DNA from: Boletus sp. NGJ | Lineage: Eukaryota > Basidiomycota > Agaricomycetes > Boletales > Boletaceae | Length of the DNA stretch: 64,000 bases | Reading direction: 5' to 3' | Assembly: GCA_019096195.1 (NCBI GenBank) | Contig: JAGTXK010000119.1 | Span: 496,001 to 560,000 of the forward strand | Translations under genes and position numbers: made by a program | Part shown: one piece after another, positions 1 to 14,100 of the stretch | Position numbering within the stretch: position 1 is the first letter of the stretch | Layout: each line of letters starts with the position of its first letter | Notes under the pieces: model-generated | Seen by the model: the letters and a program-made list of their open reading frames with translations, nothing else | What the model was told of the DNA's origin: nothing | The model's database searches: none

Positions 1-3000
1 TGACATCAAGGTACTCGTCGAATCGCCAGTCATGTTCGAAGCTATCCGTCCATTCCTCGAAGCGCTCAAAACGGAGCCAGAGATCGTACCTTTCTCCCGT
101 TATCTCGTCTTTCATCCATCCAATTACCTGAGGACCTGCACGATCGACCCTCCAAAGTACGCGCGTCTCCCGGGGTTCAACTTTCAGTTGTCGTCCTTGT
201 TTAGTGAAGCAGCCGAGGTGGATGATCTGCGGATGAATGTGTCTGATAAGAGTTCGGTCGACCGTGCCCGCGCAGAGCTGCGTCGGGCGAGTCGTCTCGA
301 CCCCAGTCAGGCCGATTCTGTCATCGCAGCACTGACAAGAGAACTCGTGTTGATTCAGGGGTGAGTCACGTGTCTCATCTAGTATCAGGTTCAGTCGTTA
401 ACGTCGCGCTCAGACCGCCTGGCACCGGAAAGGTCACGTTTTTCGATCACCAACAAAACTCGCTGAAACTGATGACACGTTTGATTTTCAGAGTTACACG
501 GGTGTGGAGCTGTTGCGTGTACTCGTTGCGAATGGCATTGGCCCCCATCCTCATGATCGCGTTCACCAACCATGCTCTGGATCACATGTTGTGCTCTGTC
601 CTTGACGCGGGTATCACGACTAACATCGTTCGGTTGGGTTCTCGTTCAGCCGACGAACGTATTTCCCAGTACTCGATCGAAACAAAGGAGATGGTCGCCG
701 GCCAATCTCGTCTTGACCGTGAATACAGCTCCAAGTTCCGCGAGCTCAAGTCTGTAGAAACGGAGATATCTCAATTGATGAACCGCATATACAAGATCGA
801 CCTCGAGTCGGATTCGTCAGAAATCATAAAGTATCTCTCGGTTTCGTACCCAGAGCACCATGTTTCGATCATGTCTGAACCACCTGCGTGGATCAACGTC
901 GCCAAAAAGCTTTCTCACGACGATTCCGAGTTTGGGGAAGAGTGGCAAGTACAGGGTCGCAAAGGCCGGGTTGTCGTGCAAGATACTTCATTCTATGCGT
1001 TTTGGAAGCGTTTTGGTGATCTGGAGTTTCTGGACACGGTCGCCAATCCGCCTGTTCCCAATGTCCCACAGACTAGTAATTCACCGGCCGAACCCGGCCC
1101 TTCCTCTCGTTCCAACCCTTATGAGGTCTTGCGGAACGAGACCACGGCGGATACAGACGCATCGGAAGGAGACGAGCAAGATGAGTCGGACGAGGGTGAC
1201 ATTGAAGTTCAACCCGAGAAACGTTGGATGACTGCCAAGTTTTCCGATCCTCCGGATGCGAGTGTTGACTCGGAGGCAGACAAGACGCCTACTTCGCTAC
1301 CTGCGCCATCTGCCCCGGCTCCACCTGTCGCGGCGGAGACGAAGGACCCTCACCCCACCTATGTCAACGATCCAGTGGAATTTTTCTTGGCCCTCGGAGA
1401 AAATGTTATTCCAAAGGCGCCTTGTAGCAAACGCGAATTGGATGTCCTTTTAAATCACGACGACGTCTGGAACATGAGTCCACAGGAACGGAAAATACTC
1501 CACACATACTGGATTGAACAGGCACGGACGGAAATGCAGCAAAATCAACTGGATGAGTTCAAACGACTGAAAAAGGTGCACGCAGAAAAAGTTCAAGAGT
1601 ACAACGAAATCAAAGAACAAGTGAGTTACACGAAGCCTCGTGCAGTCTGTTTATCTGAATTCAGTATACAGGTCCGACGTGATTTGTTGAAGAACGTCGA
1701 GATTATTGGATGCACTACAACAGGTACTCGAGCGTCGATACGTGGGTTTTCAGCTTCTGATGCCGTCCTCTCTATACAGGTGCCGCGAAACTTGGATCTC
1801 TTCTCAAGGTCCGTGTCCATGCGAACCCCTTTGTTGACGATGTTGATTCTCTGTAGTCACTGTCTCCCAAGGTACTGATGGTCGAGGAGGCCGGGCAGGT
1901 ACTCGAGGCCCACATATTGGGGAGCCTTGTACCCTCGGTAGAGCATTTAATCCTCATTGGCGACCCTCTTCAACTGCGCCCGACTTTGAATAACTTTGGT
2001 ATGTCGCGTTGTGACGGTGCACATACTGTCGCTTGACTTTTTGTTTTCTAGCGCTATCGGTGGAGCACCCGCGTGGGAGCCAGCTGTATCGCTTCGACAT
2101 GTCGCTTATGGAGCGCCTGGCGACGTCTGGTCTGCCTATGTCCCGGATAGATGTCCAGCGACGGATGCGTCCCACGATATCGAGCCTGATACGGTGTGTA
2201 TCTCGACATTTCATTTCTTAGATGTTAACTAACGTGCCTTGAACATGGACAGGAACACGCTCTACGAGGGATTGCAGGACCACGAGTTGGTCAAATCTTA
2301 CCCCGACGTTCGTGGTATGGTGAAGAATCTGTTCTTCGTCACCCACAACCACAGGGAGAACGGTGGGATGGACGATACGGCGAGCAAATACAATGTGTAC
2401 GAGGTGAGGATACAGTCCGTTTCTTGAACCCACGAACGGGACTCACTCCCGGAATTCCAGGTCGAAATGATCCGAGATCTCGTGCTCTATCTCCTCCGGT
2501 AGGCGGCCACTTGGTAGACGTTACTCGCGCTTACTCTTTCCTAGGCAGGGTTGCTACTCCGCGGAGGGCGACATCGTCGTCCTGTGTGCATATTTGGGCC
2601 AACTCGCCCGATTGAGGGATGCGCTGGGTGGTGAAGTTGCAGTTGTGATTGACGAACGGGACCAAGCTGCCCTCGATGATCGCGAAGGTGACAAGGAAGA
2701 CGCCAGTGACGATTCGGATGGCCCGTCCATCCAACATGTCAAAGTGACGAGCTGCGTATGTTGTTCTCGTCCACAAGCGATGTTGCTCGTGTCTAACGAC
2801 GTCAACTTTCCAGGTCAGGTTACGGACCGTCGATAATTATCAGGGAGAGGAGGGAAAGGTAGGCAACTGTCGAGCGAGTTTTGAACGAGCTTGTTGTTCA
2901 ATTCACAACCAAGGTCGTCATTCTTTCACTGGTTCGAAATTCTGGTGGTGATGAAGACGAAGTAGAGATGCAAACTGTCTCCCAGCATACAAAGGTCAAC

Positions 3001-6000
3001 ATTGGGTTCCTCAAGGTACATGCTGATATACATTCGGTGGAGATGTCAGCTGACCCGGACATTCCGCTCTCTAGTCTGAAAATCGTACCAACGGTAGCTA
3101 TTCCATTCCTCCGAGTGCTTACTCACTCACTCACTGTTCTGCAGTGGCCCTGTCCCGAGCTCGCGAAGGTCTTTACATATTCGGAAACGCTGATAACTTG
3201 TCGTCTAGAAGTAGGATGTGGCGCTCGATCATCGAAGAACTTGATGCGCAGGACGCGTTGGGTAAAGGCTTGCCTGTGGCTTGTCATCGACACCCCGAAA
3301 GGGTTGAATATATCTCGCGCCCGGGCCAGCTTTCTCGGATCGCGCCGGATGGTATGTTCATTTAGCTCTTCCCGCTCAGGTTACTATGGTTTATAATCCT
3401 CGCAGGTGGTTGCATGGAGCAGTGCGACACGCTGTTGAAATGCGGTCATCTCTGTCCATTCAAGGTATGTACCCTGACGAGTCTCCCATTCGTTGCTTTC
3501 ACGAATAGTCGGTCCCGGCATGCAGTGTCATTGCGACGATCCGAACCATGTTGCTGTGATATGTACTAAACCGTGCCGAAGACTCTGTCATCGTGACCAC
3601 CCGTGTCGCAAGGACTGCAACATGCCATGCGGCAACTGTCTATTCCCAATTCCGAATGTTGAACTACCGTGTGGACACGTCAAGAATTCAATTCCGTGGT
3701 ATGCTCGACGGGACACCTTTTACTGTTTCAATCTTGGCTGATGGTCCAACTTTAGTTACCAGATGGATATGATCGACTGTGTTCGTTGCGACGAAAAGGT
3801 GGAGAAAGAGTTGACAGAGTGCGAACACAGTGCCGTGATGCCGTGCTCTCAAGACCCAGAGGACTATGAATGTCTCGCCCGGTGCGGAGAGTTGATGGCA
3901 TGCTGTGGCAAGAACTGCAATGCGACATGCGACGACTGTCAAGGGGTCAATGACGTGCCGGACGATGGACAACGCGTCAAGAGGACCAGACATGCCGATC
4001 ACGCGTGCCAGAAGCGTCTGTACTGCGAGCACCCTTGCCAAGAGCCCTGTGCTGAGGGACACAAGCACACGACGAGCTGCACATCTAAATGTAGACAAGT
4101 CTGCCCTCACGCGCAGTGCAAACGCACGTGCTCTGTTCCTTGTGCGCCTTGTAAACAACCGTGCACGTGGTAAGCACCTCGTCTGGGTCGATGCCATTTT
4201 TTTTTTTTTTTTGACGAGCGATTGCAGGACATGTCGTCACTATGAATGCCCAGTTCCTTGTGGTTCTGTGAGTGTCATTAATCTGGAGGGTATCGTTTAG
4301 TCTCAGCTGACGATCGGCAGGTCTGTACTCGGCTGCCATGTGATCAACGCTGCGACAAGCTTCTTCGGTGCGAACACCGATGTCCCTCGGGTAGGGTCTT
4401 CCAATCTGTAGTTTCAATTCTTAAAAAGACTCATTCCGACCCAACAACAGTTTGCGGGGAGGATTGTAAAATTCAAGTTTGCCCCGAGTGCGCATCCGAA
4501 GCACAAAGGACGCAGGTGGCGGATTTGATCCTGCAACGCACTCTGGAGGACATTGACCCCGACATGGGAACCTTGGACGAGCTGCTGATCACGATTCCGT
4601 CCTGCCGTCACACGTTTACCGTCGAAACGCTCGATGGACATTGTGGCATGACAGAGTTTTATAGCTGTGGACCGGACGGGAATTGGTTGGGTTTGTTGTC
4701 CCCAATCGGATTCAGGCGACCACCTACTTGCCCCTGCCTGTCGTTCCGAAATCACGGCACCCCGCTACGGTCGAGTCTTCAAGCGGTCCAACTTGGACAT
4801 CCTGGAGCGCAACGTCGCCGCTCAAATGTCGCTCTCTCTCGGGACCGTTCAGACGTCTCTCGAGTCTCTGTCCGTCCGCACAAAGAAGAATCAAATGCTC
4901 AACAACGCCAAGAGCATCGACCTCAAGTTCAAGGACAAGACCAGTGTGGAAAATGCGAGCGTCTCAGGCAAGGGCTCGAAACAGGGTACTGAGTGCAGAA
5001 AGGGACGCCTCGGTACTCATTTCGGATCGGGATATCCTTCCTTCAAACACGACTCTCCATGCCATCGATCGTTCCGTGGTGGACGTTTGGCGCAAGGCGA
5101 TGCACGAGCTTCTCTCTGCATACAAACAGGCCGTACAGGTCGCTGAGACACGCTCTGCGCACAAGGATGCGTGGGAAGCGGCGTTTTCGTATCTGCATGA
5201 GAGCGAGGTCGGCGTGGCTCTCAGTGATCTTGGCACTTCGCCCAGACAACCCATGGTCCATGCGATGCGCGTCGCAAAGATCAAGATCGGACAACCGCGT
5301 CCCCTCGCGGACCGCAGGTTCCTGGTGGAGGCGATTTGGTTGACGATCCACATTCGACTCCTCATGACCGACTTGACGGTAGCATGGCTCGAAGCCGTCA
5401 GCGCACGTACCGGTAATGGCAACAACCCCACCCAACAGCTGAGTTGGGCCAATTACATCGGGTTTCTGTACAAGAGCTGTTTACGAGATGCTGGCGTTGC
5501 CTTCGACGTCGCAAAAGACTCCGAATCCCACCGGCAGCTCTCGAAGACAGCTCTGTATCAAATGCGGATTTCGTTGGAGGAATTCCGGTTTGATATCATT
5601 ATGTGTAAGATGACCGATCAGTTTAAAGAACAGGAACAGAGGCTTGGATCCGCGGAGCGTGCGTCGTGTCTCCGCAAGGAGGCGGAGGAGTTGATGAGGA
5701 CGACGATTGCACAGCATCGGGAGAAGAAGACGAGCGTTGAAGAGATGGACTGGTTGGAGACGAATTTCACGAGTGTCGCACGCGACATTGTGGTTGAGTG
5801 GGCGCGCATCGAACGCTCGATTCGCATGGATACCTTTTACCAGCCTGTCTCACTCGAAGAACGCATCGCCATCGTCAAGGCATTGAATTTCTGTAAGCAA
5901 CCGGCCGTTTTTGTCTTTTTCAAACGTGGAGACTCACGAACACCCCCTCGACCAGCACACGCGGGACACTATTACAATTGTCCGAATGGTCACATGTTTG

Positions 6001-6231
6001 TGATCACCGAGGTGCGTGAATGGGAGCTGACGAGGTGTGTTATTGGGAATGAATATGCTGATCTGGATGTAGTGCGGCGGGGCGAATCAGGTGGCAAGAT
6101 GCCCAGAGTGTGATGCGGTGATTGGAGGGTCTGGTCACCGCTTGGATTCATCCAACACGCGCAATGAGGAATTTGAGGCATTGGCGAGGCGAGTTGGAGC
6201 GCAAGAAACGCCATGGGTTAGACCGTGGTGA
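1..6231 (+). CDS. ZNFX1/NFX1-type zinc finger superfamily 1 RNA helicase, 5' partial
   Basis: Large SF1 helicase related to ZNFX1 and to the fission yeast RNAi helicase Hrr1, so a role in small-RNA or heterochromatin silencing is inferred. The window starts inside the gene. I trace 21 exons: <1-360, 414-432, 492-1620, 1672-1723, 1780-1808, 1857-1998, 2052-2193, 2253-2403, 2461-2498, 2545-2755, 2814-2858, 2914-3015, 3075-3093, 3145-3351, 3406-3464, 3526-3698, 3756-4169, 4228-4267, 4321-4390, 4451-6011, 6073-6231. Walker A (GPPGTGKS) is split over exons 1-3. Then come TNHALD, the Walker B-like VEEAGQ (about 1880), GDPLQLRP, and the C-terminal motifs VDNYQGEE (about 2830) and NVALSRAR (about 3150). 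Cys/His-rich NF-X1 fingers fill 3400-4500, and an RZ-type finger ends the protein (CPNGH, then CGG, CPEC and IGG). Family-like protein changes frame without a plausible intron at three places: the C-run at 541-545, the C-run at 4731-4734, and about 4940-4965. This means either sequence errors or a decaying gene. Confidence 0.85.
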
Positions 6232-6731
6232 TCTGGGAAGCGAGACGATCCTTTTTTTTTTTTTCTTCTGCTTTTTGCTGTGCTTCTGATGCGTTTCTTT
6301 CAAAAGAGGTTTGGAAGCAGTGATGGAAGGTGTTTGTAAGCCGGGTGGAATGTATCATGACAAGAATGTGTAGTGCGTTCCTATCGGTGTTGTATGAGCA
6401 TCAGTGCTTAGTGGTCCTTCACGCACCTGATCAGCTAGAGGCGACATCCAGACCAGCATCATTTGGTCAGCCTAGTAAAAGGAGGGTCACATCAAAAGGG
6501 TTGTTAGTCGTCGATGCCCCTCTTGTGCAGGCCTCAACTTTGAGGGTTCACGTCAAATGAGGATGGTCCCAAACCCCCAAATTTCTCTGGCAGAAAACGG
6601 CAAGAAGGGAAATTGGGAATAACAATAACTTTTCATAGTTCCTGTGCACTCTAGGTGCTGACGTAATAATCTGATTCAAGCGCGTTTTTGCTCTACACGC
6701 GTTTGGTAACTTCTGGTCATTGTCAAAAACG
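6232..6731. other. Intergenic spacer between helicase and RVB1
   Basis: About 500 bp between two co-oriented genes. It holds a poly-T tract near 6253-6264 and no convincing coding sequence. The helicase 3' UTR and the RVB1 promoter must both lie here, but I see no clear TATA box. Confidence 0.5.
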
Positions 6732-8579
<1,848 letters not shown>

Positions 8580-9747
8580 TGGGTGCGTGATTGGTTGTAT
8601 CTTGCGTCGATGTCGCGTCATCAACCACATGCGTGTATCGATAACATGTTGATATAACATTCAGCTTCCTCCAGGTGGATGCTTACCCAGTGTCAGCTGC
8701 CGTCATTAGCACGACATGCGCACCTTGTTGGAGTCGATTGACTTTCATATCTTAGATCTGTTTGCGTTGCAGTTGACCTCGTGGACACCGTCGTATAACA
8801 CCGATGAGATCAGGGCTAAACCCGCTCTATCCCAAAGTATGATCGGGGCAGACGGCTGCGACACGCGTGCACCGCACACCTGAATTCTGAAGTGAGGAGT
8901 GATGTCATTGGAACGTTTGACCTCCGGGAGGTGTCTTTGCCTTGAGCTCGGGGACGACAATGAACCATCTCCTAACGACTCAGAAACACATGACTCTACT
9001 TGTCCCGAAAGACTTGCAACTGCCATACGCAAGTATACCGACCGGGCCCGATGGGCAGTGTAGCTTGACAAGTCGTGGCGTCCGGACTATGGCGCGGCGG
9101 TCCGATGTTTACCCCTCAAACTCCAACAGGTTACGACTCTGAAACTTGAGCGCCAAATATTGCCAAGTAGGAGGGAAAAGCCTGGGAAGGAAACATTGCG
9201 GGAGAGTAAGTGGAGTCCTCGCAGTTGTGATTGATCGCACGTACGTTAACCTGTGGCGTGACCGTAACCAGGCAGCTTTCAAACTTTCCCTGGCTCTCGT
9301 CGAGGACACGCCAAATTCATTAGGAGCTCCATCTCTCCAGCCCGCCTGATCAACTTGCAAGTGCCCAGTTTGTCCATCGGTCACGTAAGTGTCCGTCGCG
9401 TAACCGTCCACATGACCCACACTCTGTTGGCACTATGGCGCTGACTCGACATTTCATCTCTCCGCACAGCACGGCTCGTTCGGTACCTTGTCCATCAGGT
9501 CCATCCAAGCGTTTATGATGTGCTGCGGTCCACATCTTTCACCTGCCCCTCCCCCTTGCCCTTATACTTCATTTATATCCGATCCTATGTTGGATGTTTG
9601 TAACTCCGCGACCCGGATATGGGGTGCTCCTCATACCTGCTCGCTTCTTTTCACAATGGCGAAAACAGACAATCACCTTGCGCCTTTCCGATCGGATGTG
9701 GAGAGGACCTTCCAGGTTCCTACGTGTGTTGTCCTGCGGGCACGCCA
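8580..9747. other. Unassigned stretch between RVB1 and the DUF6593 gene
   Basis: About 1.2 kb. Short open frames occur on both strands (for example 8942-9142 + and 9109-9420 -), but none has recognisable motifs, plausible splice partners or a convincing start context. I see no repeat or RNA gene. Confidence 0.4.
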
Positions 9748-9754
9748 TATAAAA
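9748..9754 (+). promoter_or_regulatory. Probable TATA box of the DUF6593 gene
   Basis: TATAAAA lies 87 nt upstream of the ATG at 9841, a plausible distance for a fungal TATA promoter with a pyrimidine-rich leader, and the sequence from 9775 to 9838 is indeed C/T-rich. Confidence 0.45.
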
Positions 9755-9840
9755 TGTGGTCCTACCGCTGCGTCAACATTCTCTTTGGTCCCATTTCCTT
9801 CCCTTCCATTGTCCAGTCTTCTCCTGCCCCTTTCGACACG

Positions 9841-10624
9841 ATGATGCACACACAAATGCCCTTTACCTTTGAGGACCGTACGGGACAGTTAAAGGGCTCT
9901 GACTATGATGACATTTATGACCGCATGTTCATTCGCGTCACCCCTTACCCGCAAGCTAGCAGTAACGCTACGCTCGCCATCTATGTCATGGGTCGTCGAT
10001 CGACACGTCACGCCGACATGCGCCACCTTGAACGACACCCCTCCGTCGTTCTCGAGTTCGGCGGTCCATCCCTCGGGCTTGGCACGATTCACTTTCTCAA
10101 GCCGCCCGCCGCCAACGTGTCCATTCCCATGAACAACTATCTCCGCAAAACGGCTCTGTTCGGGGGGTGAGCGCTTAATGTTTTTCCCCCGTCTACGTGT
10201 TCGTGAGCTCTTGGACACTCACACATGACCGTGTTCCTCGTGCAGTTCCCTCTCGAGGAAATTCAGAGCGTCCGATGGACGGGAGTATAGATGGCAACAC
10301 AAAACGATCGACGATCACGAGTGGTCGGTGCGTTACTCATCCTCCCTAGCACGACGGGCGATGATTAACGTTGCACTCTCCCCCCTCTTTCCCAGTGCGT
10401 CTCGGAAGAAAACTACATCATTGCGCACTATGACCTTCGACCTCCTAATCTCCCTGCGTACGGTGTCTCGGGCAACACTTTGACCATTTACGATGCGTTT
10501 TCACACTTGTACATGGGTGAGGCTGTCGTGTTTCACACCGTCTGACGTGTCTGAAACGGATGCATACATAGATATATTTGCTTCCTTGATGATCATGCGT
10601 TACATTGCCGAGCATGCGGTATAA
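9841..10624 (+). CDS. DUF6593-like basidiomycete protein
   Basis: Small protein with the look of the DUF6593 family, common in agaricomycetes and of unknown function. Four exons (9841-10166, 10246-10327, 10396-10516, 10572-10624) total 582 nt, giving 193 aa, all with GT-AG introns and joining in frame. The recognisable part is the C-terminal half: RKFRASDGREYRW, then a Trp/Cys stretch, YIIAHYDL, GNTLTIYD, and the final hydrophobic helix FASLMIMRYIA. The start is the first of two adjacent methionines (ATGATG) after the pyrimidine-rich leader. The N-terminal half (to about residue 105) is acidic then mixed, and may form the first half of the same beta fold. No signal peptide or membrane segment is visible. 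Family assignment is from remembered motif patterns, not a search. Confidence 0.7.
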
Positions 10625-12399
10625 CGACGCGACCGAGGGAAAAAAATGAGAGTGACACACTCATGCTCTCCGGACTTGGCAACACGTCTGTCCATTTCCC
10701 CAACCCCCAAAAGCCCTTTTTTTTCCACCGGTCTTCCGAAGGGGCACCCGAGTCTAACCAAAAGAAGAGAAGCAAGGTCCGGTTGATGAATGAACTTGAT
10801 CTCACCCACATCGTCCTCTTTGGCACACCTCATACATCGTTCAGACAATGGAACTTGGTTCAAGTAGTCATATCGTATCGTATCGTAGCCCGTTCTCCAC
10901 ATGTTTTTTGTTGTTGCTGTTGTTGTTATGTTCTTTGCAGCTCGCTCATCTTGGACCAAATGACAATGTATTTATCCCCCATTTTCCGTTGGTGCAGGGT
11001 TTTCGTACGAGGGACTCTTTTTCGTAGCCGACACTGGACGCACCGGATGCACCCGTGTTCACCCTGGAGGCTTACATGCGAGTAACGTGTTGGAGCTTGC
11101 AGCGTGGTCGACCCTGAGATCGGTTTCCGGTCCCGGCCCAACTTACGACCATCATATAAGTACATATTCACGACTTTCCAAGTTGGATCGCAACGTCGCC
11201 AACTCGAGCCAGAGGGGGTTTCCGGGTGATCTGATCTGATCCGATCTGCTATATGTGTTGTGTGTGGCCCATCTCCATTGGACTCCTCGAGTCTGCGCGC
11301 AAAAGGAGCGTGAGTTACCAGGGGCGTGTTTCGAGCTCCGTCCTCCTCCCTCCAAGAACCTTCGAAAGGCTCCCCCTCCCTACATGTACCCGCTTCTTTG
11401 CCTCTCGCTGCGCATTACCGTCACACAACCCTGATCCTTCGGGCCTCGCCTCCTCGAACGACCAGGAATGTCTGACGGAAACGGAGCCACCCTCCCCCCA
11501 AAAAAATATTAATATTAATATTAATATTCGACAGTCCATGTCGTCCCTCTCGTCGCCAACATTGACGGTCACTTACCCTCTCCAATCTCACCAGACTCAC
11601 AGATTCACCAAAACTCGGACGAGAGGAGTGGTGCGCCGTGAGGGCATGAACGTTTTGAACGAGGAGGAGGGGTACGCGGTGGAGGCTCGTCAGGTCGCCA
11701 GTTCGCCCGGGTCGCAGTGGGCGATGTGTGTGATCATGACCGATGGGGGGCACGCAGACGAATTGTCCCCGGCGTCTAAAGTGCACTAAGCGTATGCGGG
11801 CTCACTGAACACACGCACACGAACAGATAAAAGCGCAACTCCGAGTCCGAGGACAGAGTGATCAAGACTCGGAGGGATGATCAACATAGTTGGCAGGCGG
11901 GGATTGACAGCGGTGTGCCAGACTCAGTGGGGAGTTGACCGCGGCAGAAGAGCGACTCGAAGGCGGCGATTGCCAGGTAGGTGGGACCGCAAAAAGCTAA
12001 AAGCTTGAAAAGACTCACGCCGTCATGATTAGACATTCCGTTAACTAATTCTGCGCCGAGAGCGGTCAGTCGGTCTTATGCCCCCATGCGCGACTGGTGA
12101 CGCATCGGGCCTGGCTTAGGTCTGGGCTTGGTCATACCTCAGGCCAGGCCAGGCCACCAGGGCTTGGCCGACCGGAATAGGGCCTAGGTTGGTACATCAC
12201 TACATAACATGATGCTTTGAAACAATGACTCAGATGCATGATGAACTGGCACTGCCACACAACAACTGTTGATGAGTGAACAATTCAGTGGTCACCAAGG
12301 TACAAGTGTTCATGACATCCCAATGGGGATTGTATATCAGCATGAATCAGCATGATACACATGATGCTACTATTAAAATGAAGCTGTCCAGTGACACCA
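10625..12399. other. Unassigned stretch, 1.8 kb
   Basis: No gene I can support. A 178-codon open frame at 11253-11789 (+) crosses a simple repeat and has no family features. Short direct repeats of a GGCCAGGC/GGCTTGGCC type cluster at 12100-12180, as often seen in decayed repeat DNA. Confidence 0.4.
11506..11528. repeat. TATTAA microsatellite
   Basis: Just under four copies of a 6-bp AT unit directly after an A-run. It encodes alternating Asn-Ile in the overlapping open frames, which argues against those frames being real genes. Confidence 0.85.
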
Positions 12400-13232
12400 G
12401 ACCCATTGCAGACAGGGAGCCATGAAGGTGAACATAGTGAATGGTAGGCATAGGTAGAAAGGTAGGCATAGGTAGAGAGGTAGGCATAGGTAAAAAGGTA
12501 GGCATAGGTAAAAAGGTAGGCATAGGTAAAAAGGTAGGCATAGGTAGAGAGGTAGGCATAGGTAAAAGGTAGGCATAGGTAAAAAGGTAGGCATAATTGA
12601 ATGATAAGGTTCCTTCGAATCCTTCTCAACTAGCGTCAATACAAGTGCTTGTAAGACAAATGCCAACAAGATGGGCAGCAAATTACTCACACGTAGGTCC
12701 CGATGTCTGTCGGGATGTAACGATGGGTGCAAACTCGACAGTCTTGGGCTGTTCCGTCTGGGTCTCAGACCCCCTAGGTAGACGGTCAGCCTTTGACTCC
12801 TATTAAGCAGCCCGAAACAGGTAAGCGTCAGTCACAACATGATCACCGATTGACGCACCGTCGGATGAACTACCATCGACAACAGTAGTATGCTTGGCAC
12901 GGATAGGGAGATGTGATGTCCGCAATGCCGGTAGCATCGACCCGCGAGACTTCGGCAATGCGGAGATCTTTAAAGGTAGTCCGGCACTAAGCCGGGCCTT
13001 CTTCGGACTCGCCGTAGGGGGCACAGACGTCCGGGGACTTTCCAGCACCAGGCTGGGTTATTTGGGTATCTTCGAGCGTCGTCGAAATGTTGCATGGCTT
13101 GTTCTCTTCACCATTGTCCTTGTTGGGTATAGGTTGGGTATAAGGCGTTCCATGGGTATCGGGGCTGTGGGTATCGTGGGCATCGCGGGTATCTTGTCAG
13201 CGCCGGGCTGAGCAATGTTATGTGGACAGTGG
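12400..13232 (+). repeat. Direct-repeat block R1 (copy of R2)
   Basis: The part 12773-13232 matches 15631-16052 closely in the same orientation: it begins at GGTAGACGGTCA, includes the GGGTATCGGGGCTGTGGGTAT stretch, and ends near CAGTGGTAA. Weaker matching extends left to about 12400 (CATTGCAGA and the GGTAG-CATAGGT motif). The two blocks flank a 2.4-kb segment with a decayed coiled-coil ORF. They could be terminal repeats of an old element or a plain segmental duplication; no clear TG...CA ends or target duplication is visible. Confidence 0.75.
12443..12599 (+). repeat. 18-bp minisatellite
   Basis: About nine tandem copies of GGTAGGCATAGGTARARA, a few shortened by one base. Read on the minus strand it gives a repeated Leu-Pro-Met-Pro-Thr-Phe peptide, but no start or gene context supports a protein. 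A single copy-like motif (GGTAGCCATAGGT) lies at the matching place in block R2 near 15341, so the array expanded in only one of the two duplicates. Confidence 0.9.
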
Positions 13233-13299
13233 TAAGAGGTTCCTTAGTAATCCGAGGATCTTGATCATCGTTTCTTTGGAGTGAGCAGTGTCAGACGGT

Positions 13300-14100
13300 A
13301 CAAGGCAGAATCGATACGACTGCGGCACTTACTACAATTTAGAATTGTAACTGATGACGACCGGATGAAGTCGTATCTACGGGCATATCTTGAAATGCCG
13401 TAGCGCATGCTGAGCTTCGTGCGACAACAGGATGCAGAGCCGCAGAGCACACAATTTTCCTATTTCCGAACGTAGACTTCACGTCAGCCAACGACCACGT
13501 CTCAGACGAACGGCAACAAAGAAACACCCTACCTCTTACCGAATCTGCATCCTCTATCCTCTGAGCGACACTTGCAAGTATCCGCGCCTTCCGGACCTCC
13601 TTCGCAGCCTGGCTGGCAGATGAGGCGTTCACAGGCACAGCTGCCGTCTTGACCGCAGCAAGCTCTCCCTGAACGCCAACTAGTAGCTCCAACCGAAGGT
13701 GCCGGTGAGCGATCTTGCCGGTGACGTCAGTCTTGACTTCAGTGATCTTCGCCGCTTGGCACTCAATCGACTGCTGGAAGTTCTTAAAGGACTAGCAGAC
13801 TCTCAGGTCATCGTCACAGCTCTTCTTGTCGTCGTCGACCTTCATCTTGTCCAACTTGGTGGTGAGTTCCTAGATCGTCTTCTTGCACAATCCCGTCTCT
13901 GCTCGCTGCGAACGCTCTAGACCGGCAATGCCATCTTCCTGATATGCTACCCGTTCGTACAGCCCGTAGACTTGTCGCATGAACGCTTCGGTTTCCTGGC
14001 GATAGCCCAACGCGGGTGATTGTGTGCCTTTGACTGCGGTGGTACGATCCTTGAGTGTGCCGACAACCGACGCCATACGGTAACTTGAACGAGGGGCGCT
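13300..14100 (-). pseudogene. Decayed coiled-coil ORF between two direct repeats
   Basis: The minus strand from about 14076 (ATG) to 13300 reads as a protein-like sequence rich in Lys, Glu, Ala and Val with heptad-like patterns, followed by a possible short intron. It is broken in a few places. I recognise no family. Its position between the R1 and R2 direct repeats suggests it may be the coding remnant of an old mobile element, so I treat it as a fossil. Confidence 0.35.

Noticed and set aside
4683-6113. A 476-codon open frame presented as one protein
   Set aside because: Only the part after about 4960 is helicase protein; the first 90 codons are out-of-frame sequence of the same gene, and the last codons run into the final intron.
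11253-11789. 178-codon plus-strand frame as a gene
   Set aside because: It runs through a microsatellite, shows no family pattern and no splice or promoter context.
12285-12732. Minus-strand Leu-Pro-Met-Pro repeat protein
   Set aside because: All three frames are open merely because the 18-bp minisatellite lacks stops; no gene context.
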